Below are positions 45,340 through 54,262 of a DNA stretch of 64,000 bases, one piece after another. The stretch covers positions 62,001 to 126,000 of the forward strand of contig DCYB01000010.1 of NCBI GenBank assembly GCA_002331385.1, in the 5' to 3' direction. This DNA is from Comamonadaceae bacterium UBA2121. GTDB lineage: Bacteria; Pseudomonadota; Gammaproteobacteria; Burkholderiales; Burkholderiaceae_C. The stretch's first letter is position 1. Each line of letters starts with the position of its first letter. A model generated the notes under the pieces. It was not told the DNA's origin, did no database searches, and saw nothing but the letters and a program-made list of their open reading frames with translations. Both the position numbers and the translations under genes were made by a program.

Positions 45340-46008
45340 ATGCTTGACATCCCCCTGAACCATCTGCATCGCCCCGCCAAGGTGAGCGAAGACGCCGCCT
45401 GGCTGCTGGTATTGATGCACGGCGTTGGCAGCAACGAACAAGACCTGTTCGGCCTGGCTCCCTACATTCCCGAGAACTTTCACGTGCTCAGCCTACGGGC
45501 TCCGTACCGCATGGGGCCCAACGCCAATGCGTGGTTCGAGTTCTCGGTCAACGCCGATGGCTCGCGCACCATCCATGAGCCACAGGAGTCGGCCAGCCGC
45601 GCACTCATCCAGCAAACCGTCGATGCGGCGGCAAGGCAACTCGGCGTGCCCGCAGCGCGCGTCATCGTTGGCGGCTTCAGTCAGGGCGGCATCATGGCGC
45701 TGTCCGTGCTGCTCACGCGCCCAGAAACTGTCGCCGGCGCCATGGCGCTGCACAGCCGCCTGTTGCCCGAAATCCTGCCCCACATCGCCCCGGCGGAAGC
45801 ATTTGCCGGCAAGCAACTCTGGGTCAGCCAGGGGCTGCAGGACGGCGTCATCCCGCCGCCGAACGGCCACTTCATCCGCCAGCAAGTGCAGGACCTGCCC
45901 TTGGCCCTCAGTTATCACGAGTTCGAAGGCGCTCACGAGATCCGGCAAGCCGAACTGCACGGACTCATCGAGTGGCTGGAGCGATTAGGGCTGGAAGAGG
46001 TCGCCTGA
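45340..46008 (+). CDS. Phospholipase/carboxylesterase (YpfH-like)
   Basis: A 222-aa alpha/beta serine esterase. LVLMHGVGSNEQDLFGLA forms the oxyanion region, GGFSQGG contains the nucleophile, GLQDGVIPP the acid and FEGAHEI the His. It follows the LysR gene by 52 nt in the same direction. Substrate is probably short acyl esters. Confidence 0.9.
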   Translation: MLDIPLNHLHRPAKVSEDAAWLLVLMHGVGSNEQDLFGLAPYIPENFHVLSLRAPYRMGPNANAWFEFSVNADGSRTIHEPQESASRALIQQTVDAAARQLGVPAARVIVGGFSQGGIMALSVLLTRPETVAGAMALHSRLLPEILPHIAPAEAFAGKQLWVSQGLQDGVIPPPNGHFIRQQVQDLPLALSYHEFEGAHEIRQAELHGLIEWLERLGLEEVA

Positions 46009-46021
46009 CCATTGGGCGTTT

Positions 46022-46210
46022 TCGGTCATTCATGCTGCGGGGGAGGATTGCGGAGTCGGTTTCGACATGGACGAGGTCCATGCGGCGGGACTGGAAATTG
46101 GCATCGGCTCGATGTCGTTGCGCATGGCCCGTGTGGGCGGCACGCTCACGATCGACTCCCATCCGGGCTGCACGCAACGGACGCGCAAGCCCCAGGCCAG
46201 TATGCAGTAG
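46022..46210 (+). pseudogene. C-terminal remnant of a sensor histidine kinase
   Basis: One plus frame reads SVIHAAGEDCGVGFDMDE, then GLEIGIGSMSLRMARVGGTL and TIDSHPG before TAG 46208-46210. GVGFD and GLxIGIGSMxLRxARxGGTL are the N- and G-box region of NarX/DegS-type kinase ATPase domains. Nothing upstream continues the kinase: the carboxylesterase gene ends 13 nt before. I therefore read it as a truncated leftover with a degraded end. Confidence 0.65.
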
Positions 46211-46216
46211 GGCGCG

Positions 46217-46687
46217 TTATACGGGCATTGGCAATGGAAGTGCCGTCTTGTAGCGCACCTGTTTGAGCGCGAAGCTCGAACGGATTTTTTCAATGCCGGT
46301 GATCGGCGTGAGCTGCTCGATGATGAAGCGCTCCAGGGCGGCGATGTCGGGCAAGGCGACGCGAATGAGGTAGTCGGAATCACCGCTCATCAGATAGCAC
46401 TCCATGACCTCGTCGTGTTCGGCAATGCGGCGCTCGAAATCGGCCAGCGCCTCCCGGTTCTGCGACTTGAGGCTGATGCTGATGAACACGTTCACGTCCA
46501 GACCCAATGCGGCCGCATCGGCCAACGCGACGTAGCGCGCGATGACGCCTTTGTCCTCCAGCGCCTTGACACGGGCGAGGCAGGGCGAGGGCGACAGATG
46601 GACCCTGCGCGCCAGTTCGACGTTGGACAGCGAACCATCCGCCTGCAGTTCCGCCAATATGCGCAAATCGGTCGTATCCAGCTTCAT
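46217..46687 (-). CDS. Lrp/AsnC-family regulator (MdeR-like)
   Basis: A 156-aa Lrp-type protein with helix-turn-helix NVELARRVHLSPSPCLARVKAL and RAM domain segment MECYLMSGDSDYLIRV. It is divergent from the E1-like dehydrogenase gene. In Pseudomonas putida the Lrp-type MdeR sits beside mdeA-mdeB of methionine catabolism, so a sulfur-amino-acid sensing role is plausible. ATG 46687 is preferred over TTG 46696. Confidence 0.86.
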   Translation of the reverse strand: MKLDTTDLRILAELQADGSLSNVELARRVHLSPSPCLARVKALEDKGVIARYVALADAAALGLDVNVFISISLKSQNREALADFERRIAEHDEVMECYLMSGDSDYLIRVALPDIAALERFIIEQLTPITGIEKIRSSFALKQVRYKTALPLPMPV

Positions 46688-46788
46688 ATGCTTCAATGTT
46701 TTTGTCTGATGGCATATTGTGCTGTTTTTCTGTGAAAAACCAAGTCAATCAGCATCCTATTTCTCTTGTCTTTTCTTAGAGTCTGGGG

Positions 46789-49428
46789 ATGAATGCCCCA
46801 CTTCCCTTGCATGCGCTGAACGCCGATGATTCAGCCATGGACACCCATCCCGATGAAACTGCCGAATGGCGCGATGCGTTCCTGGCGCTGGTCGCTGCCG
46901 AAGGTCCGGAGCGCGCGCGCTTTGTGCTGGACGAGCTTGCGCGCATGGCGCGGGCGCAGCGCATCGGCTGGCAACCGCAACTGAACACGCCGTATGTGAA
47001 CACCGTGGACGTGCGCGATCAGCCGGTGTTTCCGGGTGATCTGGCGGTCGAAGAAAAGCTGGCCTCCATCATGCGCTGGAACGCGCTGGCAATGGTGGTG
47101 CGCGCGAACAAGGCCTATGGCGAATTGGGCGGCCACATCGCCAGCTATGCCAGCGCAGCCGATTTGTTCGAGGTGGGTTTCAACCACTTTTTTCACGGGC
47201 GCGACGCGGCCACGGGGCATCGCGGCGATCTGGTGTTCTTCCAGCCGCACAGCGCGCCGGGCGTGTATGCGCGGGCGTATCTGGAAGGGCGTTTGAGCGA
47301 GGCCGATCTGGACCACTACCGGCAGGAAATTTCTGCCGGAGCGCAGGGCGCGCGCGGTCTGTCGAGCTATCCGCACCCATGGCTTATGCCGGATTTCTGG
47401 CAATTTCCTACTGGCTCGATGGGCATCGGCCCGATCAGCAGCATCTACCACGCGCGCTTCATGCGCTATCTCTCGCACCGCAACCTGCTGGAGTGCGCGG
47501 GCCGCAAAGTGTGGGGCGTGTTCGGGGACGGTGAGATGGACGAGCCCGAGAGCATGAGCGCACTGACGCTGGCCGCGCGCGAGGGGCTGGACAATCTGGT
47601 GTGGGTGGTGAACTGCAATCTGCAGCGGCTGGACGGCCCGGTGCGCGGCAACGGGCGCGTCATCGATGAGCTGGAGCGTTTGTTTGCGGGCGCGGGCTGG
47701 AACGTCATCAAACTGCTCTGGGGCAGTGACTGGGACGGCCTGTTTGCGCGCGACCTGACCGGTGCGCTCACGCGCGCCCTGGGCAGCACGGTGGATGGGC
47801 AGATGCAGACGTTTGCCGCCAAGGATGGTCGCTACAACCGCGACCATTTCTTTGGCCAAAGCCCCGAATTGGTCGCGCTGGCGCAAGGCATGACGGACGA
47901 GCAGATCGACCGCCTGAAGCGCGGCGGGCACGACCTCGTGAAGATCTATGCCGCCTACGCCGCAGCGGCAAAGGCCAGCGGCAAACCGACGGTGATTCTG
48001 GCGCACACCAAAAAGGGCTATGGCATGGGCTCGGCGGGGCAGGGCAAGATGACCACGCACAGCCAGAAGAAGCTGGACGAGGACGATCTGATCGAATTCC
48101 GCAACCGCTTCAACCTGCCGCTGACCGACGAGCAGGCGACGAACCTGAGCTTCTTCAAGCCGAAGCCGGACAGCGCCGAGATGGCGTATCTGGCCGAACG
48201 CCGCGCGCAACTTGGCGGTTATCTCCCGCGCCGCGAAACCGCCTGCGATGTGGTGCCGGTGCCGGCGGCCCCGGCCTTCGCGCAGTTTGCCCTCAAGGCC
48301 GACGGCAAGGAAATGAGCACCACCATGGCATTCGTGCGCATGCTCGGCGCCTTGCTCAAAGATGCGGAGTTGGGCCGTCGCATCGTGCCCATCGTGGCGG
48401 ACGAGGCGCGCACCTTCGGCATGGCCAATCTGTTCAAGCAGGTGGGCATTTATTCCAGCGTGGGCCAGCAATACGCGCCCGAAGATATTGGCTCGGTGCT
48501 GAGCTATCGCGAGGCGCTGGACGGCCAGATTCTGGAGGAGGGCATCAGCGAGGCCGGTGCCATCGCCAGTTGGACGGCGGCAGCCACCAGCTACAGCGTG
48601 CACGGGCTTGCGATGCTGCCGTTCTACATCTATTACTCGATGTTTGGATTCCAGCGCGTGGGCGACGCGATCTGGGCGGCAGCGGACCAACGTGCGCGCG
48701 GCTTCCTGCTGGGCGCCACGTCTGGGCGCACCACGTTGGGCGGCGAGGGCTTGCAGCATCAGGACGGCAGCAGCCATCTGGTGGCCGCCACCATCCCGAA
48801 CTGCAAGGCCTATGACCCTGCGTTTGCGGGCGAGCTGGCGGTGATTCTGGAAGCGGGCATGCGCGAGATGATGGTGGAGCAAAAGGACGTGTTCTATTAC
48901 GTCACGCTCATGAACGAAAACTACGCGCAGCCAGATCTACCCGACGCCGCAGCCGCTGGCGTACTGCGCGGTGGCTATGTGCTGGAGCGCATCGGCCCGG
49001 ACAGCGCGCCTGCGGCCCAGCGCGTGACCTTGCTGGGCTCAGGCGCGATACTGACCGAGGCGCGCAAGGCGGCAACTGAGCTGGCGGCGCAGGGCTGGCA
49101 CGTGGATGTGCTCAGCATCACCAGTTGGAGCGAACTGGCGCGCGACGGCGCGGCCTGCGAGCAGCGCATGCTCCAGGGCGGGCGCGGCGGTGATCAGCCC
49201 TGGATTGCGCAACTGCTGCAGCAGACCAGTGGGCCGGTGATTGCCGCGACCGACTACGTGCGTGCCGTACCTGAATCGGTGCGCGCCTACGCGCCTGCAG
49301 GGCGCATCTATCTCACGCTCGGCACCGATGGTTTCGGGCGCAGTGACACGCGCGCCGCGCTGCGCGATTTCTTTGGCGTGGATGCACGCAGCATCGTGAA
49401 TGCGGCGCAGGCGGTGGCGCAGCGCTGA
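46789..49428 (+). CDS. mdeB: AceE-like homodimeric 2-oxo-acid dehydrogenase E1 (MdeB-like)
   Basis: An 879-aa homodimeric ThDP E1 related to pyruvate dehydrogenase AceE. The ThDP motif GDGEMDEPES...VVNCN and the AceE-type signature YVNTVDVRDQPVFPGD are clear. No E2 or E3 gene adjoins it and an Lrp regulator is divergent. That matches mdeB, the 2-oxobutyrate dehydrogenase E1 of methionine catabolism, which must borrow the housekeeping E2/E3. The mdeA methionine lyase gene usually beside it is absent here. The name is a context-based inference. Translation begins close behind TCTGGGG. Confidence 0.82.
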   Translation: MNAPLPLHALNADDSAMDTHPDETAEWRDAFLALVAAEGPERARFVLDELARMARAQRIGWQPQLNTPYVNTVDVRDQPVFPGDLAVEEKLASIMRWNALAMVVRANKAYGELGGHIASYASAADLFEVGFNHFFHGRDAATGHRGDLVFFQPHSAPGVYARAYLEGRLSEADLDHYRQEISAGAQGARGLSSYPHPWLMPDFWQFPTGSMGIGPISSIYHARFMRYLSHRNLLECAGRKVWGVFGDGEMDEPESMSALTLAAREGLDNLVWVVNCNLQRLDGPVRGNGRVIDELERLFAGAGWNVIKLLWGSDWDGLFARDLTGALTRALGSTVDGQMQTFAAKDGRYNRDHFFGQSPELVALAQGMTDEQIDRLKRGGHDLVKIYAAYAAAAKASGKPTVILAHTKKGYGMGSAGQGKMTTHSQKKLDEDDLIEFRNRFNLPLTDEQATNLSFFKPKPDSAEMAYLAERRAQLGGYLPRRETACDVVPVPAAPAFAQFALKADGKEMSTTMAFVRMLGALLKDAELGRRIVPIVADEARTFGMANLFKQVGIYSSVGQQYAPEDIGSVLSYREALDGQILEEGISEAGAIASWTAAATSYSVHGLAMLPFYIYYSMFGFQRVGDAIWAAADQRARGFLLGATSGRTTLGGEGLQHQDGSSHLVAATIPNCKAYDPAFAGELAVILEAGMREMMVEQKDVFYYVTLMNENYAQPDLPDAAAAGVLRGGYVLERIGPDSAPAAQRVTLLGSGAILTEARKAATELAAQGWHVDVLSITSWSELARDGAACEQRMLQGGRGGDQPWIAQLLQQTSGPVIAATDYVRAVPESVRAYAPAGRIYLTLGTDGFGRSDTRAALRDFFGVDARSIVNAAQAVAQR

Positions 49429-50445
49429 TCAGGCGGCGGACGGAGCAGACGGGGCAGGAGCGGGCGGCGGGGCTGTCGCCGCGTCCTGCCACTGGCTGCA
49501 AAGCACCAGTTGTTCGATGAACAAACGCACTGCCTCCGAGCTGTTGCCGGTGTTCCAGACCACGTCTACGGGACCAAAGCGAATGGGTGTCTCCAGCGGC
49601 AAGATCTGCATGCTCCCGAGCGACTCCTGATAACGCGCCATCGCCTCGGAACAAACGCCGATGTAGTCACCGGCTTGCAGCAGCGCCTGCAAGGTGGTGA
49701 TGGCGGCGGTTTCCACCTTGGGCAGCAGCCAGGAAATGCCATGGTCGAGCATCACGGCATCCAACTGCGAGCGCGTGAGCGTGCCCTTGGGCGGCATGAT
49801 CCAGTGGTCATGTTGCAAGTCGACGAGCCGCATCCGGCCGGGCTCTTGGCGGTTCCAGAAACGGCTGCCTTTGCCCACGACGAGGCATACGTTGTCCTCA
49901 TACAGTACGCGGTGCGCGAGCTGCTCACGGTGTGCGCGTGAGTCGATGGAGCCGACCACGAGGTCGAGGTCCTTATTCGCCAACCCTTCGAGCAGATTGC
50001 CAAACGGGCTTTCCGACACGGTGATGGAGATGTGCGGGTAACGCACCTGGAATTCCGTCAGCGCACGCGGCACGATGCGCGCCACGCCAGCCCAGACGCT
50101 GCCGATGTGCAGCCGCGCAGTCAGACCCTTCGCCACGGCGCCCAGCTCCTTGTGCGAGCGTGCAATGTCGCCCAGCACGCTGATGGCCAGTCGCTTCATG
50201 ATCAACCCCGCCGGCGTGAGCTGAATGCGTCGTCCGCGCGTGACCAGCGAGGTGCCCACCAGCTCTTCCAGATCGGCCAGCCAGTGCGACATGGCCGACT
50301 GGGTCATGTGCATGCGCGCAGCGGCTTCGGTGAGCGTGCCCGCCTCGTCCAGCACCAGAAAGGATTCGAGGTGGCGGATCTTCAGGCGGCGCGCCCACGC
50401 CATCTGTTCGGTGCCGAGGTCGGAGGGAGTTGGATCGTCAATCAT
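49429..50445 (-). CDS. LysR-family transcriptional regulator
   Basis: A 338-aa LTTR with a helix-turn-helix of LTEAAARMHMTQSAMSHWLADLEELVG and a normal substrate domain, ending in a long Ala/Pro tail (ATAPPPAPAPSAPSA). Its stop (49429-49431) directly abuts the stop of the convergent E1 gene within TGATCA. It is divergent from a Bug receptor and GGT operon and is their likely regulator. ATG 50445 is preferred to TTG 50451. Confidence 0.9.
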   Translation of the reverse strand: MIDDPTPSDLGTEQMAWARRLKIRHLESFLVLDEAGTLTEAAARMHMTQSAMSHWLADLEELVGTSLVTRGRRIQLTPAGLIMKRLAISVLGDIARSHKELGAVAKGLTARLHIGSVWAGVARIVPRALTEFQVRYPHISITVSESPFGNLLEGLANKDLDLVVGSIDSRAHREQLAHRVLYEDNVCLVVGKGSRFWNRQEPGRMRLVDLQHDHWIMPPKGTLTRSQLDAVMLDHGISWLLPKVETAAITTLQALLQAGDYIGVCSEAMARYQESLGSMQILPLETPIRFGPVDVVWNTGNSSEAVRLFIEQLVLCSQWQDAATAPPPAPAPSAPSAA

Positions 50446-50562
50446 GAGCAAATGCTAATACATATATCTGTCTTATTCACTGGATTAAGAAGCGATTGAT
50501 GCGAATAATCGCCCCAGAAGCAGGATTCACTGCTGCCAACGTTATTTGAAGGGACATTGAAC

Positions 50563-51555
50563 ATGAAGAAAACTTTCTGCATTGCCAAGCTGGCGGCTGC
50601 GGTGTTGACGACGGGAATGGTTGCGCATGGCGCTGCGTTGGCGCATGACGCCGGCAACTATCCCAATCGCCCGATCCGGCTGGTGGTGTCCCAGCAAGCG
50701 GGCGGCAGCTCCGGCACGATTGCGCGCCTGTGGGCAGAGCATGCGGGCAAGGCCATCAAGGGCAGCATCGTGGTGGAAAACAAGCCCGGTGCGGGCGGCA
50801 TCATCGCAGCGCAGCAAGTGCTGGGCCAGCCCGCAGACGGCTACACGCTGATGTTTGGCGGCGTTTCGCAGATGGTGCTCAACAAGTTCGTCTACAAGCC
50901 GCTGCCGTATGACGCGGAAAAGGACTTCACCGGTGTGGGCATGCTGACCACGGTGCCGTTCGTTCTGGTGGCGAATCCGGAAACAGGCTTCAAGTCGCTG
51001 GACGATCTGGTGAAGTACGCCAAGAGCCACCCAGACAAGCTGAATTTTGCGTCCGCCGGACTGGGCAACTCCACGCAACTGGCCGTGGAACTGCTGCAAA
51101 AGAAGCTCGGCGTGTCGATGGTGCACGTGCCCTTCAAGGGCGAACCCGATGGCGTGATGGCAACCATCGGCGGGCAGACCCAGGTGATGGCGCCGGTGGT
51201 GGGCACGGCGCTGCCGCACATCAAGGCCAAGAAGGTGGTCCCGCTGGTCGTGCTGGCGCCCAAGCGTCTGGCCGAACTGCCTGACGTGCCTGCGGCCAAC
51301 GAACTGGGCGTCAAGGATTTCGACTACATGGGCTGGAGCGGCATCGTCGCACGCAGCGGCACGCCCGACGCGATCATCCAGAAGCTCAATGAGGCGACCA
51401 AGGCATTCCACAACAGCCCTGACGTGCAGGAAAAGCTCAAGACCATGGTGGTGATTCCCATGAGCGGCCCGGCCAGCCAGGTGATGGACGTGACCAAGCG
51501 CGACACCGCCGCGTGGGGCCCGACGCTGAATACGCTGAACCTGAGCAACAAGTAA
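50563..51555 (+). CDS. Bug/TctC tripartite tricarboxylate transporter receptor
   Basis: A 330-aa periplasmic receptor with a signal peptide ending near ALAHDAG. It has IRLVVSQQAGGSSGT, VENKPGAGGIIAAQQV and HVPFKGEPDG motifs. ATG 50563 follows GAAGGGA. It precedes a gamma-glutamyltransferase gene in the same direction and may bind a gamma-glutamyl or other acid that enzyme processes. Confidence 0.92.
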   Translation: MKKTFCIAKLAAAVLTTGMVAHGAALAHDAGNYPNRPIRLVVSQQAGGSSGTIARLWAEHAGKAIKGSIVVENKPGAGGIIAAQQVLGQPADGYTLMFGGVSQMVLNKFVYKPLPYDAEKDFTGVGMLTTVPFVLVANPETGFKSLDDLVKYAKSHPDKLNFASAGLGNSTQLAVELLQKKLGVSMVHVPFKGEPDGVMATIGGQTQVMAPVVGTALPHIKAKKVVPLVVLAPKRLAELPDVPAANELGVKDFDYMGWSGIVARSGTPDAIIQKLNEATKAFHNSPDVQEKLKTMVVIPMSGPASQVMDVTKRDTAAWGPTLNTLNLSNK

Positions 51556-51685
51556 GCGCGCGAAGATGAGGGGGTGACGCCTCTCGCCACAGCCCTCTCC
51601 CGAATGTGTGCGAGGGGCAAGAAACTGGAAGTGCCGGAACTGGCAAGCCACGGTCAACGTGGCGTGTTCCGAGGAGAAACTCACG

Positions 51686-53314
51686 ATGAAAAAGCAGGCG
51701 ATGGTGTCGTGCGCTCAGCCGGAAGCGGCGGAGTCGGGCATTGAAATTCTGAAGGCAGGTGGCAATGCGGTGGACGCCGCAGTCGCTTGCGCGCTGGCGC
51801 AGACGGTGGTCGATCCGCTGATGTGCGGCATTGCCGGTTTCGGCACGGCAGCGGTTTATATGCCGGCCAATTCGACGCATGAGTACTTCGACTTCCATTC
51901 GCCCGCGCCATTGGCCGCGCGCGAAGACATGTGGGAGTCGCTGCTGGAAGGCGAGACCAAGGATGGCTTCGGCTTCATCCTCAAGGGCGCCGTCAACGAC
52001 ATCGGCCCGCAGTCGATTGCCGTTCCGGCCACGCTCAAGGGGTTGTATGCGATGCACCAGGCGCACGGCCAACTTCCATGGAGCGTGGTGGTCGAGCCAG
52101 CGATTCGCTGGGCAAGCGAAGGCTGCATCGTGCGCCCCGGCATGTATTCGTTCTGGATCGATAAGCCGCTGGCAGGGCGCGTGAGCAATCTGGCGCGTCT
52201 GCACTATTGCGACGAAGGCCGCGGGCTGTATTGCAACGCGGACGGGTCGCCCAAGATCATCGGCACGCCGCTGGTGAACCAGGACATGGCGAACGTGTTG
52301 GCGCAGGTGGCGCAGGAAGGCATCGCGCCGTTCTATGAAGGGGATCTGGCGCGCAAGATGATCGACCACCTGCAGTCGCTGGGCGGCCTGCTGACGATGG
52401 AAGATCTGAAGCAGTGCAAGGTCCACCGCGTGCAGCCGCTGGTGGGCACGTACCGCGATCGCACCATCACCACCAACCAGCCACCGGGCGGCGGTGCCAT
52501 GCTGCTGGAAATGCTCAACATCCTGGAGCAGTTCCATCTGGAGAGCATGGAGCACAACAGCGTCGACTACCTCAAGCTGATCAGCGAAGCCATGAAGAAG
52601 GGCACGATCGACAAGGACCGCTACATTGGCGATCCCGCATTCGTGAACGTGCCGCTCGATGAACTCCTGTCCAAGGAGCGCGCAGCGCAGATCGCGGACG
52701 AGATTCGCAGCGGCAAGCGCTTTGAAGTGCAGCGCGCGAACCCGGGCGCTCCGGTGCCCAAGGACACAACGCATCTGAGCGTGGTGGATGGCGAAGGCAA
52801 TTGCGTGTCGCTCACGCACTCGCTTGCCATGCCCTCGGGCATCATCACGCCGGGCATGGGCTTTTTCTACAACGGCTGCATGGGCGTGTTCGATCCACGT
52901 CCGGGCCGCGCGGGCAGCATCCAGCCGGGCAAGAGCCGCTTTTCGTCGGCCTGCCCGACGATCGTGTTCAAGAACGGCAAACCGGAGATCGTGCTCGGCG
53001 CACCGGGTGGCACGCAGATCGCCATGGGCGTGCTGCATGTCCTGCTCAACATGATCGACCACGGCATGGGCATGCAGGAGGCGATCTCCGCCCCGCGCTT
53101 TTCGTCCACGAACAACTCGATCGATGTCTGCAATCGCATTCCGCATGCGGTCACACGCGAGTTGCAGGCACAGGGCTACGAAGTGGGTCGTAACCCGTAC
53201 AACTACACCATCGGCTGGGTGCACGGGGTGCAGATCACCGAGTCCGGTTTGCACGGCGGTGCCGACCCCGGGCGCGATGGCGTGGCCTATGGCGTGAAGC
53301 TGGGGTGTGCCTGA
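51686..53314 (+). CDS. Gamma-glutamyltransferase family, no signal peptide
   Basis: A 542-aa Ntn-hydrolase precursor that self-cleaves before its nucleophilic Thr361 (PKDTTHLSVVD). The segment NQPPGGGAMLLEMLNILEQF and the C-terminal substrate segment GAPGGTQIAMGVLHVL are family hallmarks. Unlike periplasmic GGTs it starts at MKKQAMVSCAQPEAAESG with no export signal, so it should be cytosolic. Similar cytosolic members cleave gamma-glutamylated amines or act as acylases. ATG 51686 follows a GAGGAGA site. It is co-directional with the upstream Bug gene. Confidence 0.88.
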   Translation: MKKQAMVSCAQPEAAESGIEILKAGGNAVDAAVACALAQTVVDPLMCGIAGFGTAAVYMPANSTHEYFDFHSPAPLAAREDMWESLLEGETKDGFGFILKGAVNDIGPQSIAVPATLKGLYAMHQAHGQLPWSVVVEPAIRWASEGCIVRPGMYSFWIDKPLAGRVSNLARLHYCDEGRGLYCNADGSPKIIGTPLVNQDMANVLAQVAQEGIAPFYEGDLARKMIDHLQSLGGLLTMEDLKQCKVHRVQPLVGTYRDRTITTNQPPGGGAMLLEMLNILEQFHLESMEHNSVDYLKLISEAMKKGTIDKDRYIGDPAFVNVPLDELLSKERAAQIADEIRSGKRFEVQRANPGAPVPKDTTHLSVVDGEGNCVSLTHSLAMPSGIITPGMGFFYNGCMGVFDPRPGRAGSIQPGKSRFSSACPTIVFKNGKPEIVLGAPGGTQIAMGVLHVLLNMIDHGMGMQEAISAPRFSSTNNSIDVCNRIPHAVTRELQAQGYEVGRNPYNYTIGWVHGVQITESGLHGGADPGRDGVAYGVKLGCA

Positions 53315-53370
53315 CCTGGTGGAAAGCTGCGCTACAGTGATGGTCTTATTAAAAGATTCCGACCGTTACG

Positions 53371-54150
53371 ATGACGCTTCAGTTCAAGCCCGTGGCTTCG
53401 GGCGCTCGCCTGGCCGATCAGGTGGCCGACACGCTCGCTGCCGAAATTCGCAGTGGGCGGATCGGAGTAGGGGCGCGCCTGCCCACCGAGGCGAATCTGG
53501 CGTCGCAATTCGAGGTCAGCCGCACGGTGGTGCGTGAAGCGGTGTCGCGTCTCAAATCGCTGGGTTTGGTGGATTCGCGGCAGGGCAGTGGCGTCTATGC
53601 GCGCGAGCCAGAGGCGCAGCCGCTGCGGTTTGAAATGTCCGATCTGGCGTCTCGCGATGCCGTTGTGCAGATGGCAGAACTGCGCCGCCCGCTGGAGTCC
53701 GAGGTGGCCGCGTTGGCCGCGCAGCGCAGAACGCCGAAGGATCTGGAGCGCATCCGCGATTGCATCGCGGCACTCGAACAAGCGGTCGAGCGCGGCGAGA
53801 GCGGCGCGAAGCAGGACCTTGCCTTTCACCTTGCCATTGCGGCTGCGGCGCACAACACCTTCCTCATGGGCACGCTGGAGTATCTCCACGGCCTGCTGCA
53901 CAACGCGATTCGCGTCACGCGCGCGAATGAAGCGCGGCGCGACGATTTTTCGCGTGCGGTAGCCAAGGAGCATGCACGCATTGCGGACGCCATCGTGGCG
54001 GGTGACGCCCGGGCGGCACGGGCCGCCGCCAAGACGCACATGGACAACGCCATCACTCGCATACTTCGTGCCGACCCTGCGTTCTGGCAGCAAGAGGGCA
54101 CGCAACTTGCGAAACCTTTGACGCAGATGAAAGGTTCAGAACTCCAGTAG
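53371..54150 (+). CDS. GntR/FadR-family regulator of sugar-acid operon
   Basis: A 259-aa FadR-type regulator: winged helix with LPTEANLASQFEVSRTVVREAVSRLKSLGLV, and an all-helical FCD domain whose metal-binding His residues appear in LAFHLAIAAAAHN, KEHARIADAI and KTHMDN. It precedes the MFS importer and the threonate/erythronate genes in the same direction and is their likely repressor. The inducer is probably a tetronate or its product. Confidence 0.9.
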   Translation: MTLQFKPVASGARLADQVADTLAAEIRSGRIGVGARLPTEANLASQFEVSRTVVREAVSRLKSLGLVDSRQGSGVYAREPEAQPLRFEMSDLASRDAVVQMAELRRPLESEVAALAAQRRTPKDLERIRDCIAALEQAVERGESGAKQDLAFHLAIAAAAHNTFLMGTLEYLHGLLHNAIRVTRANEARRDDFSRAVAKEHARIADAIVAGDARAARAAAKTHMDNAITRILRADPAFWQQEGTQLAKPLTQMKGSELQ

Positions 54151-54193
54151 ACGCGTATTAGTGTTTACCCTGATAAATTCCTTTTCGGCAAAT

Positions 54194-54247
54194 TTGTATG
54201 ATGACATGACAAATTAATCAAAATTGACGAGTCGACACAGTCGACTC
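54194..54247. promoter_or_regulatory. Promoter region of sugar-acid operon with two dyads
   Basis: TTGT (54194-54197) and ACAA (54209-54212) form a 19-bp candidate GntR site. GAGTCGAC (54229-54236), ACA, GTCGACTC (54240-54247) is a perfect 8-bp dyad immediately before the ribosome-binding site GAGGGGAA of the MFS gene. Either could be the operator. The second could also fold in the leader mRNA. Confidence 0.5.
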
Positions 54248-54262
54248 CGAGGGGAATTCCTG

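Noticed and set aside
46831..48882. 683-codon minus-strand frame
   Set aside because: Antisense to the AceE-like E1 gene.
51437..53254. 605-codon minus-strand frame
   Set aside because: Antisense to the gamma-glutamyltransferase gene, which has an intact Thr nucleophile motif.
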